Under the pieces are notes generated by a model. It did not search any database and was not told where the DNA came from. It saw only the letters and a list, made by a program, of their open reading frames with translations. This document shows positions 51,042 through 59,573 of a stretch of 64,000 bases of DNA, piece after piece. Position 1 is the first letter of the stretch. Every line of letters starts with the position of its first letter. The translations under genes and the position numbers were made by a program. Where the stretch lies: NCBI RefSeq assembly GCF_002943565.1, contig NZ_PJCH01000003.1:70001-134000 (forward strand), given 5' to 3'. This DNA comes from Hyphococcus luteus (GTDB taxonomy: Bacteria; Pseudomonadota; Alphaproteobacteria; Caulobacterales; Parvularculaceae).

Positions 51042-52460
51042 ATGCGAAACCGTCTTTGTAAAATCGTCGCCACCATCGGCCCGGCGAGCGCCTCGCCCTC
51101 CATGCTGCGTCTCCTTTTCAATGCGGGCGTCGACGTCTTCCGGCTGAATATGAGCCATGGGGATCACGACAAGCTGGCCGGCGTCGCCAAGGCCATCCGC
51201 GAGATCGAGAAGGAGACCGGCGTCCCGCTCTCCATGTTCGCCGATCTTCAGGGGCCGAAAATCCGCACCGGCGCCTTCGCCGGGGACGGCATCACGTTGC
51301 GGTACGGCGCGGAATACAAGCTTTCCCTCTCTTCGGAATCGACTGACGAAAACGTCATTCCGATCCCGCACAAGGAGCTTTTGGACGTCCTGCATCCGGG
51401 CGACATCCTGAAACTCGATGACGGCCGGCTGCAGCTCACTGTCAGCCAACGCACCGACCGCCGGATCATCGCCAAGGCCGACACGCCGGGCGAGCTTAAG
51501 AACCGCAAGGGCATCAACGTGCCGGGCCGGCGCCTGCCGATTTCGGCGCTGACCGAGAAAGACAAGGCCGATCTCGATTTCGCGCTTTCCATCGGCGTCG
51601 ATTATGTCGCCCTTTCTTTCGTGCAGCAGCCGGACGACGTGCGCGAGGCGCGCGAGCTCATCAAGGGGCGCGCCGGGGTGATCGCGAAAATCGAAAAGCC
51701 TTCCGCGGTCGAGCATATCGACGAAATCGTCGATCTCTCCGACGCGATCATGGTCGCCAGAGGCGATCTCGGGGTCGAATGCGCGCCCGAGGACGTGCCG
51801 CTGATGCAGCGGCGCATCGTGCGCGCCTGCCGCTGGGCCGGCAAGCCGGTGATCGTCGCGACGCACATGCTTGAATCCATGGTGGAGTCGATCGCGCCGA
51901 CCCGCGCCGAAGCCTCGGACGTATCGACCGCCGTGTTTCAGGGCGCCGACGCCGTGATGCTGTCGGCCGAAACCGCCGTCGGGCGCCATCCGCCCACCGC
52001 CGTCGCCATCATGGACCGCATCATCGCGGCGACGGAGCGCGACGACGAATCCGGCAGCTATAAAAGCTTCCCCCGCCAGGACGACGACTATGCGACCGCC
52101 GACGCCATCACCCTGTCAGCGCGGCGCATCGCCGAAGTGCTCGACTGCAAATTCGCCGTCGCCTACACCAAGACCGGCTCCACGGCGCAGCGGCTTTCGC
52201 GCGACCGGCCCCATTGCCCCGTGATCGCCGCGACGCCGGACGAGACGGTCGCGCGCAAGCTGGCGCTCTATTGGGGCGTGCGCTCGGTGGTCACCAGCGA
52301 CATCTCTCATTTTCATGAGATGATCGAAAAGGCGGACGCCCTCGCCAAGGCCAATGGCGGCGAAAACGGCGAGCGCATCATCATTCTCGCGGGCTATCCT
52401 TTCGGGCGGCCCGGCAAGACCAACACGCTCAAGATCAGCCGCATCGGCGCGCTCGAATAA
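51042..52460 (+). CDS. pyk: Pyruvate kinase
   Basis: Pyruvate kinase (472 residues), which makes pyruvate and ATP from phosphoenolpyruvate at the end of glycolysis. 'KIVATIGPAS' opens the barrel, 'LNMSHGDHD' and the metal-binding 'IEKPSAVEHIDEI' are present, as are 'VARGDLGVE' and 'MLSAETAVG'. The C-terminal allosteric domain is complete and ends 'GRPGKTNTLKISRIG'. Fully conserved catalytic residues. The gene is preceded by a 57 nt gap after creA. Confidence 0.96.
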   Translation: MRNRLCKIVATIGPASASPSMLRLLFNAGVDVFRLNMSHGDHDKLAGVAKAIREIEKETGVPLSMFADLQGPKIRTGAFAGDGITLRYGAEYKLSLSSESTDENVIPIPHKELLDVLHPGDILKLDDGRLQLTVSQRTDRRIIAKADTPGELKNRKGINVPGRRLPISALTEKDKADLDFALSIGVDYVALSFVQQPDDVREARELIKGRAGVIAKIEKPSAVEHIDEIVDLSDAIMVARGDLGVECAPEDVPLMQRRIVRACRWAGKPVIVATHMLESMVESIAPTRAEASDVSTAVFQGADAVMLSAETAVGRHPPTAVAIMDRIIAATERDDESGSYKSFPRQDDDYATADAITLSARRIAEVLDCKFAVAYTKTGSTAQRLSRDRPHCPVIAATPDETVARKLALYWGVRSVVTSDISHFHEMIEKADALAKANGGENGERIIILAGYPFGRPGKTNTLKISRIGALE

Positions 52461-52712
52461 TCTTTCCTTCACCATAAGCTGTCATAAATCGTCGCGTCTT
52501 CGCCCCTTTTTGCGGGTGGAGGACGCGACCTTCCCCGGTCATATGGAATCCGCGCGGCGCGGCGCCCCTTCCGAGGGGGCGACGCCCGCGCAAAGCCGGA
52601 CAGAGATCCGGCGAAACGCCGCCTTTCCGCCTGTTCCGGGCGAATGACGGCGCCATGAGGGAACGAAATGCGCCCGCCGGTTGTTCTCACGGCGGTAAGG
52701 CTGGAGGCGATC
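52461..52712. other. Intergenic region after pyk
   Basis: This 252 nt holds a hairpin, GTCGCGTC (52491-52498) with GACGCGAC (52522-52529), which may end pyk transcription although no T-run follows. Another GC-rich repeat-like stretch runs from about 52550 to 52610. A possible small gene follows. Confidence 0.4.
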
Positions 52713-52922
52713 ATGCGTATTGTGACAAACGACAAACAACAGCTTTTCATCATCACGTCGGACAACAATGTTTGCCGCTTCGTCGGCGCACGGCCGTCGC
52801 AGACAAACCCTTTGCGCGCGCCCGCGCCGGCGCCCGAACGCGCAACCATTGCGCAATCCTTTCTCGCCGCCTGTTCCGGCGTCGCGGAAAGCCTGCACCG
52901 GGCGGCGGCGCGCCGGCAATAA
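52713..52922 (+). CDS. Possible small protein, unknown
   Basis: A 69-residue frame with a good ribosome site, GGAGG, 6 nt before its ATG. The N-terminal half 'MRIVTNDKQQLFIITSDN' looks strand-forming; the middle is proline/alanine-rich and the end helical ('LLAACSGVAESLHRAAA' region). It has no relatives I can name. Support comes only from the ribosome site and the fit to the gap, so it could be spurious. Confidence 0.4.
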   Translation: MRIVTNDKQQLFIITSDNNVCRFVGARPSQTNPLRAPAPAPERATIAQSFLAACSGVAESLHRAAARRQ

Positions 52923-53014
52923 GGCGTCATTCGCCCGAAATAAAAAAGCGCGGGCTGACAAACGCCCCGCAGACTGGCAAAACGTTTCCGGCAAGCTGAC
53001 GGAGGAGACGAGCC

Positions 53015-53725
53015 ATGACGGTGACGACGCGCGCGCTGGATTACACGATCGACGGCAAGGACTACGAAGCTTTTATCGCCGCGCCCAAGGGCGATCCCGC
53101 GCCGCTGGTGCTCATCGCTCACGCCTGGGCCGGACGCTCGCAATTCGAAAACGACAAAGCGCACGCCCTCGCCGAACTCGGCTTCACCGGCGTCGCCATC
53201 GATCTTTTCGGCAAGGGCGTGCTCGGCCAGTCGAAAGAAGAATGCCAGGGCCTCATCAAACCCCTCGTTGAAAACCGGCCGATGCTGCAGGATCTCCTGA
53301 AGGCCAATATCGATACTATGAAAGACCAGCCCGAAGCCGACGCGAACAAAGTCGCGGCCATCGGCTTTTGTTTCGGCGGGCTTTGCGTCCTCGACATCGC
53401 CCGCGCCGGCGCGGATATTGACGGCGTCGTCAGCTTTCACGGCCTCCTCAAGGCGCCGGGCAACACCGTCGACACAATCACGGCGAAAGTCCTCGCGCTG
53501 CATGGCTGGGACGATCCCATGGCGCCGCCCGACGATGTGAAGGCCTTCGGCGAAGAGATGACCAAAGCCAAAGCCGACTGGCAGCTTCACGCCTATGGCG
53601 GGACCATGCACGCTTTCACCAACCCGGCCGCGAACGATCCGGATTTCGGCACGGTCTATGACGAGAAAGCCGACAAGCGCTCCTGGGCCTCCATGCGGCT
53701 CTTCCTGAACGAGCTCTTCGCGTAA
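53015..53725 (+). CDS. Dienelactone hydrolase family protein
   Basis: An alpha/beta hydrolase (236 residues) of the dienelactone hydrolase family. The nucleophile is a Cys in 'GFCFGG' (about 109-114), the acid is in 'GWDDPM' (about 166-171), and the His in 'GGTMHAFT' (about 195-202), giving the Cys-His-Asp triad of this group. Family members open lactones or hydrolyse esters. The start is ATG with GGAGGAGACGAGCC upstream. Nothing nearby names the substrate. Confidence 0.9.
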   Translation: MTVTTRALDYTIDGKDYEAFIAAPKGDPAPLVLIAHAWAGRSQFENDKAHALAELGFTGVAIDLFGKGVLGQSKEECQGLIKPLVENRPMLQDLLKANIDTMKDQPEADANKVAAIGFCFGGLCVLDIARAGADIDGVVSFHGLLKAPGNTVDTITAKVLALHGWDDPMAPPDDVKAFGEEMTKAKADWQLHAYGGTMHAFTNPAANDPDFGTVYDEKADKRSWASMRLFLNELFA

Positions 53726-54238
53726 AGCCGGCCCCCGCGTGAAACAATTTACGTAAAACGAAGTCTTCCTTTCTTTTAAACGGCGTCTTTGCTGGCTTTC
53801 AGCCAAGTTTGGCGCCATTTGCGACAATTGTTCCACGGCGTGTTTCACGGGGCGTCTCCTGTTCCGCTGTCATCGCGCACGCGCTGCACTATGAAATAGC
53901 GCCGCGCGAAATGCGGGACTCATAAATGGATCCCGGGCTCTGACTTCGTCAGCTCCGGGATGACAGCAAAGCATGATAAGCCCGCCACGACATTGGTGGA
54001 CAACTGCGCACCGAATGCGGGATTCCTGCAGGAATTCATCAATTCTGATGAATTTTCCGGGCTGTGACTCGCGTTATTGGGGTGATGATCCCAACACCAA
54101 AAACCATTCATTCCCGCCCCCGGGTCGGGTCAAAGGCCCGCCCGAGGACAGGCTCCGGCGGGAATCCAGAAATGCCGAAACCTGTATGGATCCCCGCTTA
54201 CGCGGGGATGAGCGGGTGTGGCTACGCCGGCCTGTTCT
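53726..54238. other. 513 nt intergenic region with imperfect inverted repeats
   Basis: No gene is supported here. CGTGAAACA (53738-53746) is matched by TGTTTCACG (53841-53849) about 95 nt away. A hairpin ATCCCCGC-TTAC-GCGGGGAT lies at 54190-54209 and is followed by GAGCGGG, the same form as the repeats near tfoX and sufA. Another relative (ATCCCGGG...CTCCGGGAT) is near 53932-53960. The region looks built from short palindromic repeat units. Confidence 0.5.
54190..54209. repeat. Palindromic intergenic repeat, variant copy
   Basis: ATCCCCGC-TTAC-GCGGGGAT followed by GAGCGGG. It differs at a few bases from the 30 nt repeat pair at 54631-54660 and 54807-54836. Confidence 0.55.
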
Positions 54239-54613
54239 CTAAGCCTTAGCCTTGTTGGCTTTCTTCTTCGTCTTCTTCGCCGGTTTCTTGGCGCGCGCTG
54301 AAGCGGCGAGCGCTAATCCCGTCCAATGCCTCAACGCATCATTGTCGTCGAAGATGTCTTCGGGCGCGTTGTAATAAGACATGGTTCCGGTCTTGCCGTT
54401 CATCTCCACTTCGAAGGGGTGCAGCCCTGCTTCTTCGAACTCGGGCCGGGAGACGTCATCGACCTTGAACCAGACATCGTCGTCGCCGCAGATCGCGAAA
54501 ATCGCGCCGTCGCAATACACCCCCGCCCCGCCGAACATCTTGCGCACGGTGATTTCGCCGAAGGGCGAAAAGAGGTCTTTAATGTAATCGAGATAGGACG
54601 CGGACGGCGCCAT
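54239..54613 (-). CDS. TfoX/Sxy N-terminal domain protein
   Basis: A 124-residue protein with a TfoX N-terminal domain ('YLDYIKDLFSPFGEITVRKMFGGAGVYCDG' in pieces) and a long basic tail 'AKKPAKKTKKKANKAKA'. In gamma-proteobacteria TfoX switches on competence genes through a CRP-dependent route, but here only the N-terminal domain occurs, and no competence gene is close. The Lys/Ala-rich tail could bind nucleic acid. A nucleic-acid or signalling role is inferred. Confidence 0.85.
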   Translation of the reverse strand: MAPSASYLDYIKDLFSPFGEITVRKMFGGAGVYCDGAIFAICGDDDVWFKVDDVSRPEFEEAGLHPFEVEMNGKTGTMSYYNAPEDIFDDNDALRHWTGLALAASARAKKPAKKTKKKANKAKA

Positions 54614-54630
54614 GCCCGAACTCTCCTCCT

Positions 54631-54836
54631 CCGCTCATCCCGGCGAAAGCCGGGATCCAGAATAATTAGCATCTCCCCATTATCGCCTCCCCACGGCTCG
54701 ACCGTGGGGCCCATCTTGCAAAATGTCCACCTTGCTGGACGCCACGCTTAAAGCGTGGCGAGCCGCGGCTGGAGGATGAAAACCTTTCTGTTAAAAGTCT
54801 CTTTTACTAGATCCCGGCTTTCGCCGGGATGAGCGG
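54631..54836. repeat. Inverted repeat element between tfoX and sufA
   Basis: The 30 nt at 54631-54660 is the reverse complement of 54807-54836 with one mismatch (27 in a row perfect). Each arm is itself a hairpin: ATCCCGGC, a 4 nt loop, GCCGGGAT, then GAGCGG. Between the arms are further dyads: CCCCACGG-CTCGA-CCGTGGGG at 54689-54709 and CGCCACGCTT-A-AAGCGTGGCG at 54740-54760. It resembles a REP-type palindrome pair (REPIN) but is about 200 nt long. No encoded protein. Confidence 0.7.
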
Positions 54837-54842
54837 GCCTTT

Positions 54843-55211
54843 TTAAGCCTCGGCCTTGGCCGGCACAATCGTCACGCTTTCGCCGCAGCCGCAGGCGTCG
54901 GTCTGGTTCGGGTTGTTGAAGACGAAGCGCTGCGAGAGTTTCTCGGTGACGTAATCGACTTCCGTCCCGATGAGAAAAAGGATCGCCTTCGGATCGATGA
55001 GGATCTTGATCCCGTTCTCTTCGACGACCTCGTCGAGCGCGGCCTGCTCGGTCGCGTAATCCATGGTGTATTCCATGCCGGCGCAACCGCCGTTCTTCAC
55101 GCCGATCTTGACGCCGATATAATTCTCGTCGGCGGCGGACATGATTTCCTGCATGCGCTCGGCGGCGCGATCGGTCAGGGTTATGACTTTCGGTCTCGGA
55201 CGTCTCGCCAT
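54843..55211 (-). CDS. sufA: A-type Fe-S carrier SufA
   Basis: A 122-residue HesB/IscA-type scaffold that carries [2Fe-2S] or [4Fe-4S] clusters. The three cysteines are Cys43 in 'GGCAGMEY' and Cys107/Cys109 in 'DACGCGES'. It is the last gene of the leftward suf operon, 1 nt after sufT. The C-terminus 'VTIVPAKAEA' is slightly extended. The assignment as SufA rather than IscA or ErpA rests on operon context. Confidence 0.9.
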   Translation of the reverse strand: MARRPRPKVITLTDRAAERMQEIMSAADENYIGVKIGVKNGGCAGMEYTMDYATEQAALDEVVEENGIKILIDPKAILFLIGTEVDYVTEKLSQRFVFNNPNQTDACGCGESVTIVPAKAEA

Positions 55212-55212
55212 C

Positions 55213-55614
55213 TTACAACCATCCTAACTCTAGCTTCGCCTCGTCGGACATTTTCTCCGGCGTCCAGGGCGGCTCGAAGGTCATGTTGACCTTCACGTCC
55301 TCGACGCCTTCGACGCCGCGCACCGCGCCCTCGACCCAGCCGGGCATTTCGCCCGCCACCGGACAGCCCGGCGCGGTTAGCGTCATATCGACGGTCAACA
55401 GCCGGTCGTCGTCGAGATCCACCTTATAGATGAGGCCGAGCTCGTAAATATCAACCGGGATTTCCGGGTCGTAGACGGTCTTCAAGGACTTGATCACGTC
55501 GCCCGTGATCCGCTCCAGCTCTTCGGCCGGAATGGACGAGGCGCCCGTGGTCTCGGCCTGCGGCGCGGGCTCGGCGGGCGGGTTGACGTTAATGATGTCG
55601 CGTTGGTCTTCCAT
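55213..55614 (-). CDS. sufT: SufT (DUF59/MIP18-family) Fe-S assembly protein
   Basis: A 133-residue MIP18-type protein that aids Fe-S maturation. The first 25 residues are Pro/Ala-rich and likely disordered. The core has 'LKTVYDPEIPVDIYELGLI' and 'LTAPGCPVAGEMPGWVE' with the conserved Cys. The end 'NMTFEPPWTPEKMSDEAKLELG' (in pieces) matches SufT, not PaaD. It lies 9 nt beyond sufS and 1 nt before sufA. Confidence 0.9.
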   Translation of the reverse strand: MEDQRDIINVNPPAEPAPQAETTGASSIPAEELERITGDVIKSLKTVYDPEIPVDIYELGLIYKVDLDDDRLLTVDMTLTAPGCPVAGEMPGWVEGAVRGVEGVEDVKVNMTFEPPWTPEKMSDEAKLELGWL

Positions 55615-55623
55615 AATTCACTC

Positions 55624-56865
55624 TCAGCCAAGCATCTGGTGCGTCTTGTGGAGCCCTGCAACCAGGGCCTCCACGTCTTCATGGGTGTTGTAGGCGGCGA
55701 AACTCGCCCGCGCGGTCGCGGAAACGCCGAGGCGCTGCATCAGCGGCTGGGCGCAGTGATGGCCGGCGCGCACGGCGACGCCGGTGCGGTCGAGGATCGC
55801 TGAAACATCGTGCGGATGCGCGCCTTCCACAGTGAAAGCGATGATCGGCGCCTTGTCTTCTGCGCGTCCGAAAACGCGCACGAAATTGAGCTTCGCCAGT
55901 TCTTCGAGCACATGGGTCTTGAGGCGCGCTTCATGGGCGGCGATGGTTTCGACGCCTTTGTCGCGCATCCAGTTAAGGGACGCGCCGAGCCCGATGGCTT
56001 CGAGGATCGGCGGCGTGCCCGCCTCGAAGCGGTGCGGCGGATCGTTATAGGTGACGGTCTCGGTGGTCACCAAGTCGATCATCTCGCCGCCGCCCTTGAA
56101 CGGCGGCAGGGGCTTGAGCGCGTCCATTTTCCCATAAAGGACGCCGACGCCGGACGGCCCGTAAAGCTTGTGGCCGGTCATCACATAGAAATCGCAGTCG
56201 ATATCCTGCACGTCGACGGAACCATGGACGCCCGCCTGGCAGCCGTCGAAAAGGATTTTCGCGCCGTGTTCATGGGCGATGCGCGACAGCTCCTTCGCCG
56301 GCGTCGTCGCGCCGAGCACATTCGACATATGCGACAGCGCCACGAGTTTTGTTTTGTCCGTGAACAGCGCACGATAGGCTTCCAGATCGATCCCGCCGTC
56401 ATCGGAAACGTCGAGCCATTTCAGGACCGCGCCCTTGCGCTCGCGCAGCAAATGCCAGGGCACGATATTGGAATGGTGCTCGGCGACGGACAGGATGATC
56501 TCGTCGCCCTCTCCTATCTCGGAGACTCCCATGGCGTAGGAAACGAGGTTGAACGCGTCCGTGCCGCCCGAAGTAAAGACGATTTCATCGGCCGAGCGGG
56601 CGTTCAGGAACGCCGCGACGGTCTTGCGCGCGTCTTCATAGGCCGCCGTCGTCTCGTTCGAGAGGAGATGCAGGCCGCGATGCACATTCGCATAGGAATG
56701 CTCCATGGAATGGGTCATGGCGTCGATCACGGCGCGCGGTTTCTGCGCCGAGGCCGCGCTGTCGAGATAGACCAGCCGCTTGCCATAGACGTCGCGTTCA
56801 AGGATAGGAAACTCCTTGCGCAAAGCCTCGACATCCAAAGGCGTTATGGGGGACCCGTCGCTCAT
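55624..56865 (-). CDS. sufS: Cysteine desulfurase SufS (group II)
   Basis: Pyridoxal-phosphate enzyme (413 residues) that draws sulfur from cysteine. PLP Lys233 is in 'MTGHKLYGP', the persulfide Cys371 in 'AGHHCAQPL', the group II form. 'SAASAQKP' begins the fold, and 'SNVLGATTP' and 'EHHSNIVPW' are family blocks. The ATG overlaps the sufD TGA in an ATGA. No sufE was found in the window, so sulfur must pass to SufB by other means or a distant SufE. Confidence 0.94.
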   Translation of the reverse strand: MSDGSPITPLDVEALRKEFPILERDVYGKRLVYLDSAASAQKPRAVIDAMTHSMEHSYANVHRGLHLLSNETTAAYEDARKTVAAFLNARSADEIVFTSGGTDAFNLVSYAMGVSEIGEGDEIILSVAEHHSNIVPWHLLRERKGAVLKWLDVSDDGGIDLEAYRALFTDKTKLVALSHMSNVLGATTPAKELSRIAHEHGAKILFDGCQAGVHGSVDVQDIDCDFYVMTGHKLYGPSGVGVLYGKMDALKPLPPFKGGGEMIDLVTTETVTYNDPPHRFEAGTPPILEAIGLGASLNWMRDKGVETIAAHEARLKTHVLEELAKLNFVRVFGRAEDKAPIIAFTVEGAHPHDVSAILDRTGVAVRAGHHCAQPLMQRLGVSATARASFAAYNTHEDVEALVAGLHKTHQMLG

Positions 56866-58088
56866 TCTTTCTCCAGCCAGTCGGCGATGCGCTCTGCGAA
56901 AATCGCGCGTAAAGCTTCGTCTTCGATATTTTCCATTGCTTCGCCCACAAACGCTTCAACAAGAAGCGCGCGCGCCGCAGCCTCGTCGAGCCCGCGCTGG
57001 CGCAGATAGAAAAGCGCCTCATCGTCGAGCGCGCCGACCGTGGAGCCATGGGCGCATTCCACATCGTCGGCGTAAATCTCGAGCTCGGGCTTGTGGTTCG
57101 CCTCGGCGCCGTCGGAGAGGAGCAGCGCATTGGCGGTCATTTTCGCATCCGTCTTCTGCGCGTCGCGCCAGACATTGAACTTGCCCTGAAAGACGTTGCG
57201 CGCACGGTCCCTGGCGACGCCCTTGTGCAACTGCGCCGCGGCGCAGTCCGGCGCGCGGAACTGCGCCTCGCTCGTAAAGTCCGCATGGCGTTCGCCGGAA
57301 AGCAGCGAGGCGCTGTTCAGGGACGCCGACGACCCGGGCGCCCAAAAATGCACATGGGTTTCATGGCGGGAAAGCCGCGCGCCCGTGGAGAGACCCGTCT
57401 GATAAAACCGCGCCTTTTCATCGAGCTTCGCCGCGCAGATCCCGTGCGTCACATTTTCCGCGCCCGTCTCGTTCAGGACGGCGCGGCGCATTTCGGCGCC
57501 GTCGCGCACCACCATATGACCGAGATGGGAATAAAACCCGGCGCCCTCGCCTTCATAAGTTTCGATGATCTGAACCTTCGCATTCGGCGAGATGCGCATC
57601 ATGGTCTGCGCAAAGGAAAAGCCGGCGCCGCCGCTGATATGGCGGATGAGGATGGGCCGCTCGAAATCGACGCCGTCCAGCACCTCTATCCCGAGCGTCT
57701 TGCGCGTCATGGCGACGTTCAGCGTGGCGATGGCATGCTGTTCAAGCTCGTCGATTGTGCCGACCGGATTCATCACGCCGTAGCGCACGCCCTCCGGCGC
57801 GTCTTCCTTGGGCAGGTCGATGCGGCCATTGACGATGCGGAATTCCAGCGGCTCGAGCGGCGCGAAAGGCGACGGCGCGATCTCCGGCGTTTCGACCTCG
57901 CCGGGCGCCGCCGCGCGCAGAGCCGCGTTCACATCGCTCCATTTCCAGCCTTCGACGCGCCGGTGCGGCAGGCCAAGCCGCGCAAAACGGTCGAACGCCG
58001 CGGCCTGGGCCTCGTTGGTTTTCGAGCGCGCCGCGTAAGCCGCCTCGATCGCGGCTTCGAAAGGGGATGGTTTGGCCATTGCCGTCAT
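56862..58088 (-). CDS. sufD: Fe-S assembly scaffold SufD
   Basis: SufD (408 residues), partner of SufB and SufC in the SufBC2D complex. The C-terminal SufBD beta-helix is clear ('HGSTVGALDDEALFYLRQRGL', in pieces) with the typical His, and the N-terminus is helical. 'VGEAMENIEDEALRAIFAERIADWLE' is the closing helix (in pieces). The start is ATG 58088, 4 nt after the sufC stop; an ATG at 58079 is possible. It shares an ATGA overlap with sufS. Confidence 0.92.
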   Translation of the reverse strand: MTAMAKPSPFEAAIEAAYAARSKTNEAQAAAFDRFARLGLPHRRVEGWKWSDVNAALRAAAPGEVETPEIAPSPFAPLEPLEFRIVNGRIDLPKEDAPEGVRYGVMNPVGTIDELEQHAIATLNVAMTRKTLGIEVLDGVDFERPILIRHISGGAGFSFAQTMMRISPNAKVQIIETYEGEGAGFYSHLGHMVVRDGAEMRRAVLNETGAENVTHGICAAKLDEKARFYQTGLSTGARLSRHETHVHFWAPGSSASLNSASLLSGERHADFTSEAQFRAPDCAAAQLHKGVARDRARNVFQGKFNVWRDAQKTDAKMTANALLLSDGAEANHKPELEIYADDVECAHGSTVGALDDEALFYLRQRGLDEAAARALLVEAFVGEAMENIEDEALRAIFAERIADWLEKE

Positions 58089-58092
58089 AGCG

Positions 58093-58854
58093 TTACGCCG
58101 CCTCGATAAACTGATCGTAGCCGGACTTTTCGAGTTCGACCGCGAGCTCCGGCCCGCCGGATTTCACAATGCGCCCGCCGGCGAGCACATGCACCGCATC
58201 GGGTTTGATGTAATCGAGAAGCCGCTGATAGTGCGTAATGACAAGAAAACCGCGATCCGGCCCGCGCAATTCGTTCACCACCGCGCCGACCATTTTCAAC
58301 GCGTCGATGTCGAGCCCGGAATCGGTCTCGTCCATGATGGCGAAATGCGGTTCGAACATCGCCATCTGCAGCATTTCCATGCGCTTCTTCTCGCCGCCGG
58401 AAAAACCGACATTGAACTGGCGCTTCAGCTTCGCGTCGTCGAGCCCGACGAGCTTGGCTTTCTCGCGAATGAGGCGGATGAAGTCCGCCGCGGAAACTTC
58501 GCCTTCCCCGCGGGCCTTGCGCTGGGCGTTCAGGGCCGTGCGGATGAAATTCATGGTCTGCACGCCGGGGATTTCCATAGGGTGCTGGAAGGAGAGGAAA
58601 AGCCCCTTCGCCGCGCGTTCGTCCGGGTCGAGATCCAACACGCTTTGTCCGTCAAGCAGGACGTCGCCGGACGTCGCTTCGTACCCGTCCCGCCCGGCGA
58701 TTGTGTAGGACAAAGTCGACTTGCCGGAGCCGTTGGGGCCCATAATCGCGTGCACTTCGCCTTTCGGAACCTCGAGCGAGAGGCCTTTCAGAATTTCACT
58801 GCCGCCGCCGTCTTTGTTTCCAACGGCGACATGGAGGTCTTCAATCTTCAACAT
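58093..58854 (-). CDS. sufC: Fe-S assembly ATPase SufC
   Basis: ABC-type ATPase (253 residues) of the SufBC2D scaffold. Walker A 'GPNGSGKST', signature 'FSGGEKKR' and Walker B 'FAIMDETDSGLD' are all intact, with the SufC-specific 'ETDSGLDIDALK'. The ATG at 58852-58854 gives the standard start 'MLKIEDLHV', and forms TAATG with the upstream RidA stop. An upstream start 27 nt earlier would overlap RidA. Coupled translation with the RidA gene is implied. Confidence 0.95.
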   Translation of the reverse strand: MLKIEDLHVAVGNKDGGGSEILKGLSLEVPKGEVHAIMGPNGSGKSTLSYTIAGRDGYEATSGDVLLDGQSVLDLDPDERAAKGLFLSFQHPMEIPGVQTMNFIRTALNAQRKARGEGEVSAADFIRLIREKAKLVGLDDAKLKRQFNVGFSGGEKKRMEMLQMAMFEPHFAIMDETDSGLDIDALKMVGAVVNELRGPDRGFLVITHYQRLLDYIKPDAVHVLAGGRIVKSGGPELAVELEKSGYDQFIEAA

Positions 58855-59294
58855 TATTCCGTCTTTCTGATCGCCAGGCATTCGATTTCGAGCGCCGCGC
58901 CGAGCGCCAGCCCGTCAACGCCGAAGGTCGAGCGCGCCGGCTTCGGGTCCGGCAAGGCCGCCGCATAAGCCGCGTTCATGTCGCCATATTCCGCCATGTC
59001 CTCCAGGAACACCGTGCATTTGACGATGTCCTCAAGGCTCGACCCGACTTCTGCGAGAGTCTTCTCGTAGTTCTTGAAAATCTGCGCCGTCTGCGGGCCG
59101 ACGCCGCCTTCCGCAAGCTTGCCGTCTTCCGTCAGGCCGATTTCCCCGGAGAGATAGATCGTATCGCCGACCACAACCGCAGACGAAAACGGATAATCGG
59201 CCATCGACGGCTTTGTATAAAAATCGCGGTCGGCGGCCGATGCGGCGGAGGCCGCAAACGCAAAGATCAATCCTAAGAAAAGTCTCATCTGCAT
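58854..59294 (-). CDS. Exported RidA/YjgF family protein
   Basis: A 146-residue RidA-type protein with a signal peptide at residues 1-20 ('MRLFLGLIFAFAASAASA' from Met3), so it is predicted to be periplasmic. Cytosolic RidA hydrolyses reactive enamines and imines. The family core is present: 'FSSAVVVGDTIYLSGEIGL', 'VKCTVFLEDMAEYGDMN' and the substrate-binding Arg in 'PARSTF'. It lies between sufB and sufC and shares a TAATG overlap with sufC, an odd place. An ATG at 59288 is an alternative start. Confidence 0.85.
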   Translation of the reverse strand: MQMRLFLGLIFAFAASAASAADRDFYTKPSMADYPFSSAVVVGDTIYLSGEIGLTEDGKLAEGGVGPQTAQIFKNYEKTLAEVGSSLEDIVKCTVFLEDMAEYGDMNAAYAAALPDPKPARSTFGVDGLALGAALEIECLAIRKTE

Positions 59295-59312
59295 TATCCC
59301 TAATTGACGCCG

Positions 59313-59552
59313 TCAGGCTTTCGACACATGCGTTTCGATAAAGGCGTGGAGTTTTGCGCGCGCTTTCAAAAAGGCTTCATGGGTGTCCGCTTCGCGCACG
59401 AAGCCGTTCTGGTCGAACTTGTCGCGGTCGTAATGGCGCGCCATTTCGGAAAAGGCGCCGCCAATATGGCTGAGCGCGGATTCATACGCCTGGCGCTTCT
59501 CCTCGTAATCTTTGTAGAGCTTTTCCCACTCCGCCCATTCTTCCTTGTTCAT
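59313..59552 (-). CDS. Small helical protein in the suf operon
   Basis: A 79-residue charged, mostly helical protein, 'WAEWEKLYKDYEEKRQAYESAL' (in pieces) then 'FLKARAKLHAFIETHV'. No transmembrane segment, signal or metal motif was found. It lies between a membrane-anchored cupin and RidA, with gaps of 21 and 18 nt, so it is probably in the operon. No family recognised. Confidence 0.65.
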   Translation of the reverse strand: MNKEEWAEWEKLYKDYEEKRQAYESALSHIGGAFSEMARHYDRDKFDQNGFVREADTHEAFLKARAKLHAFIETHVSKA

Positions 59553-59573
59553 GCCTTTGCTTTCCTCTTGCTT

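Noticed and set aside
49506-51989. An 827-residue minus-strand frame across nitronate monooxygenase, creA and pyk
   Set aside because: It has no domain signal and lies antisense to three strong genes; long antisense frames are common in GC-rich DNA.
52461-52712. A riboswitch or small RNA after pyk
   Set aside because: Only one hairpin and GC-rich repeats are seen; nothing matches a known riboswitch core.
53726-54238. A phage attachment or integration site
   Set aside because: The inverted repeats are short, there is no integrase or tRNA, and no direct repeats flank a foreign block.
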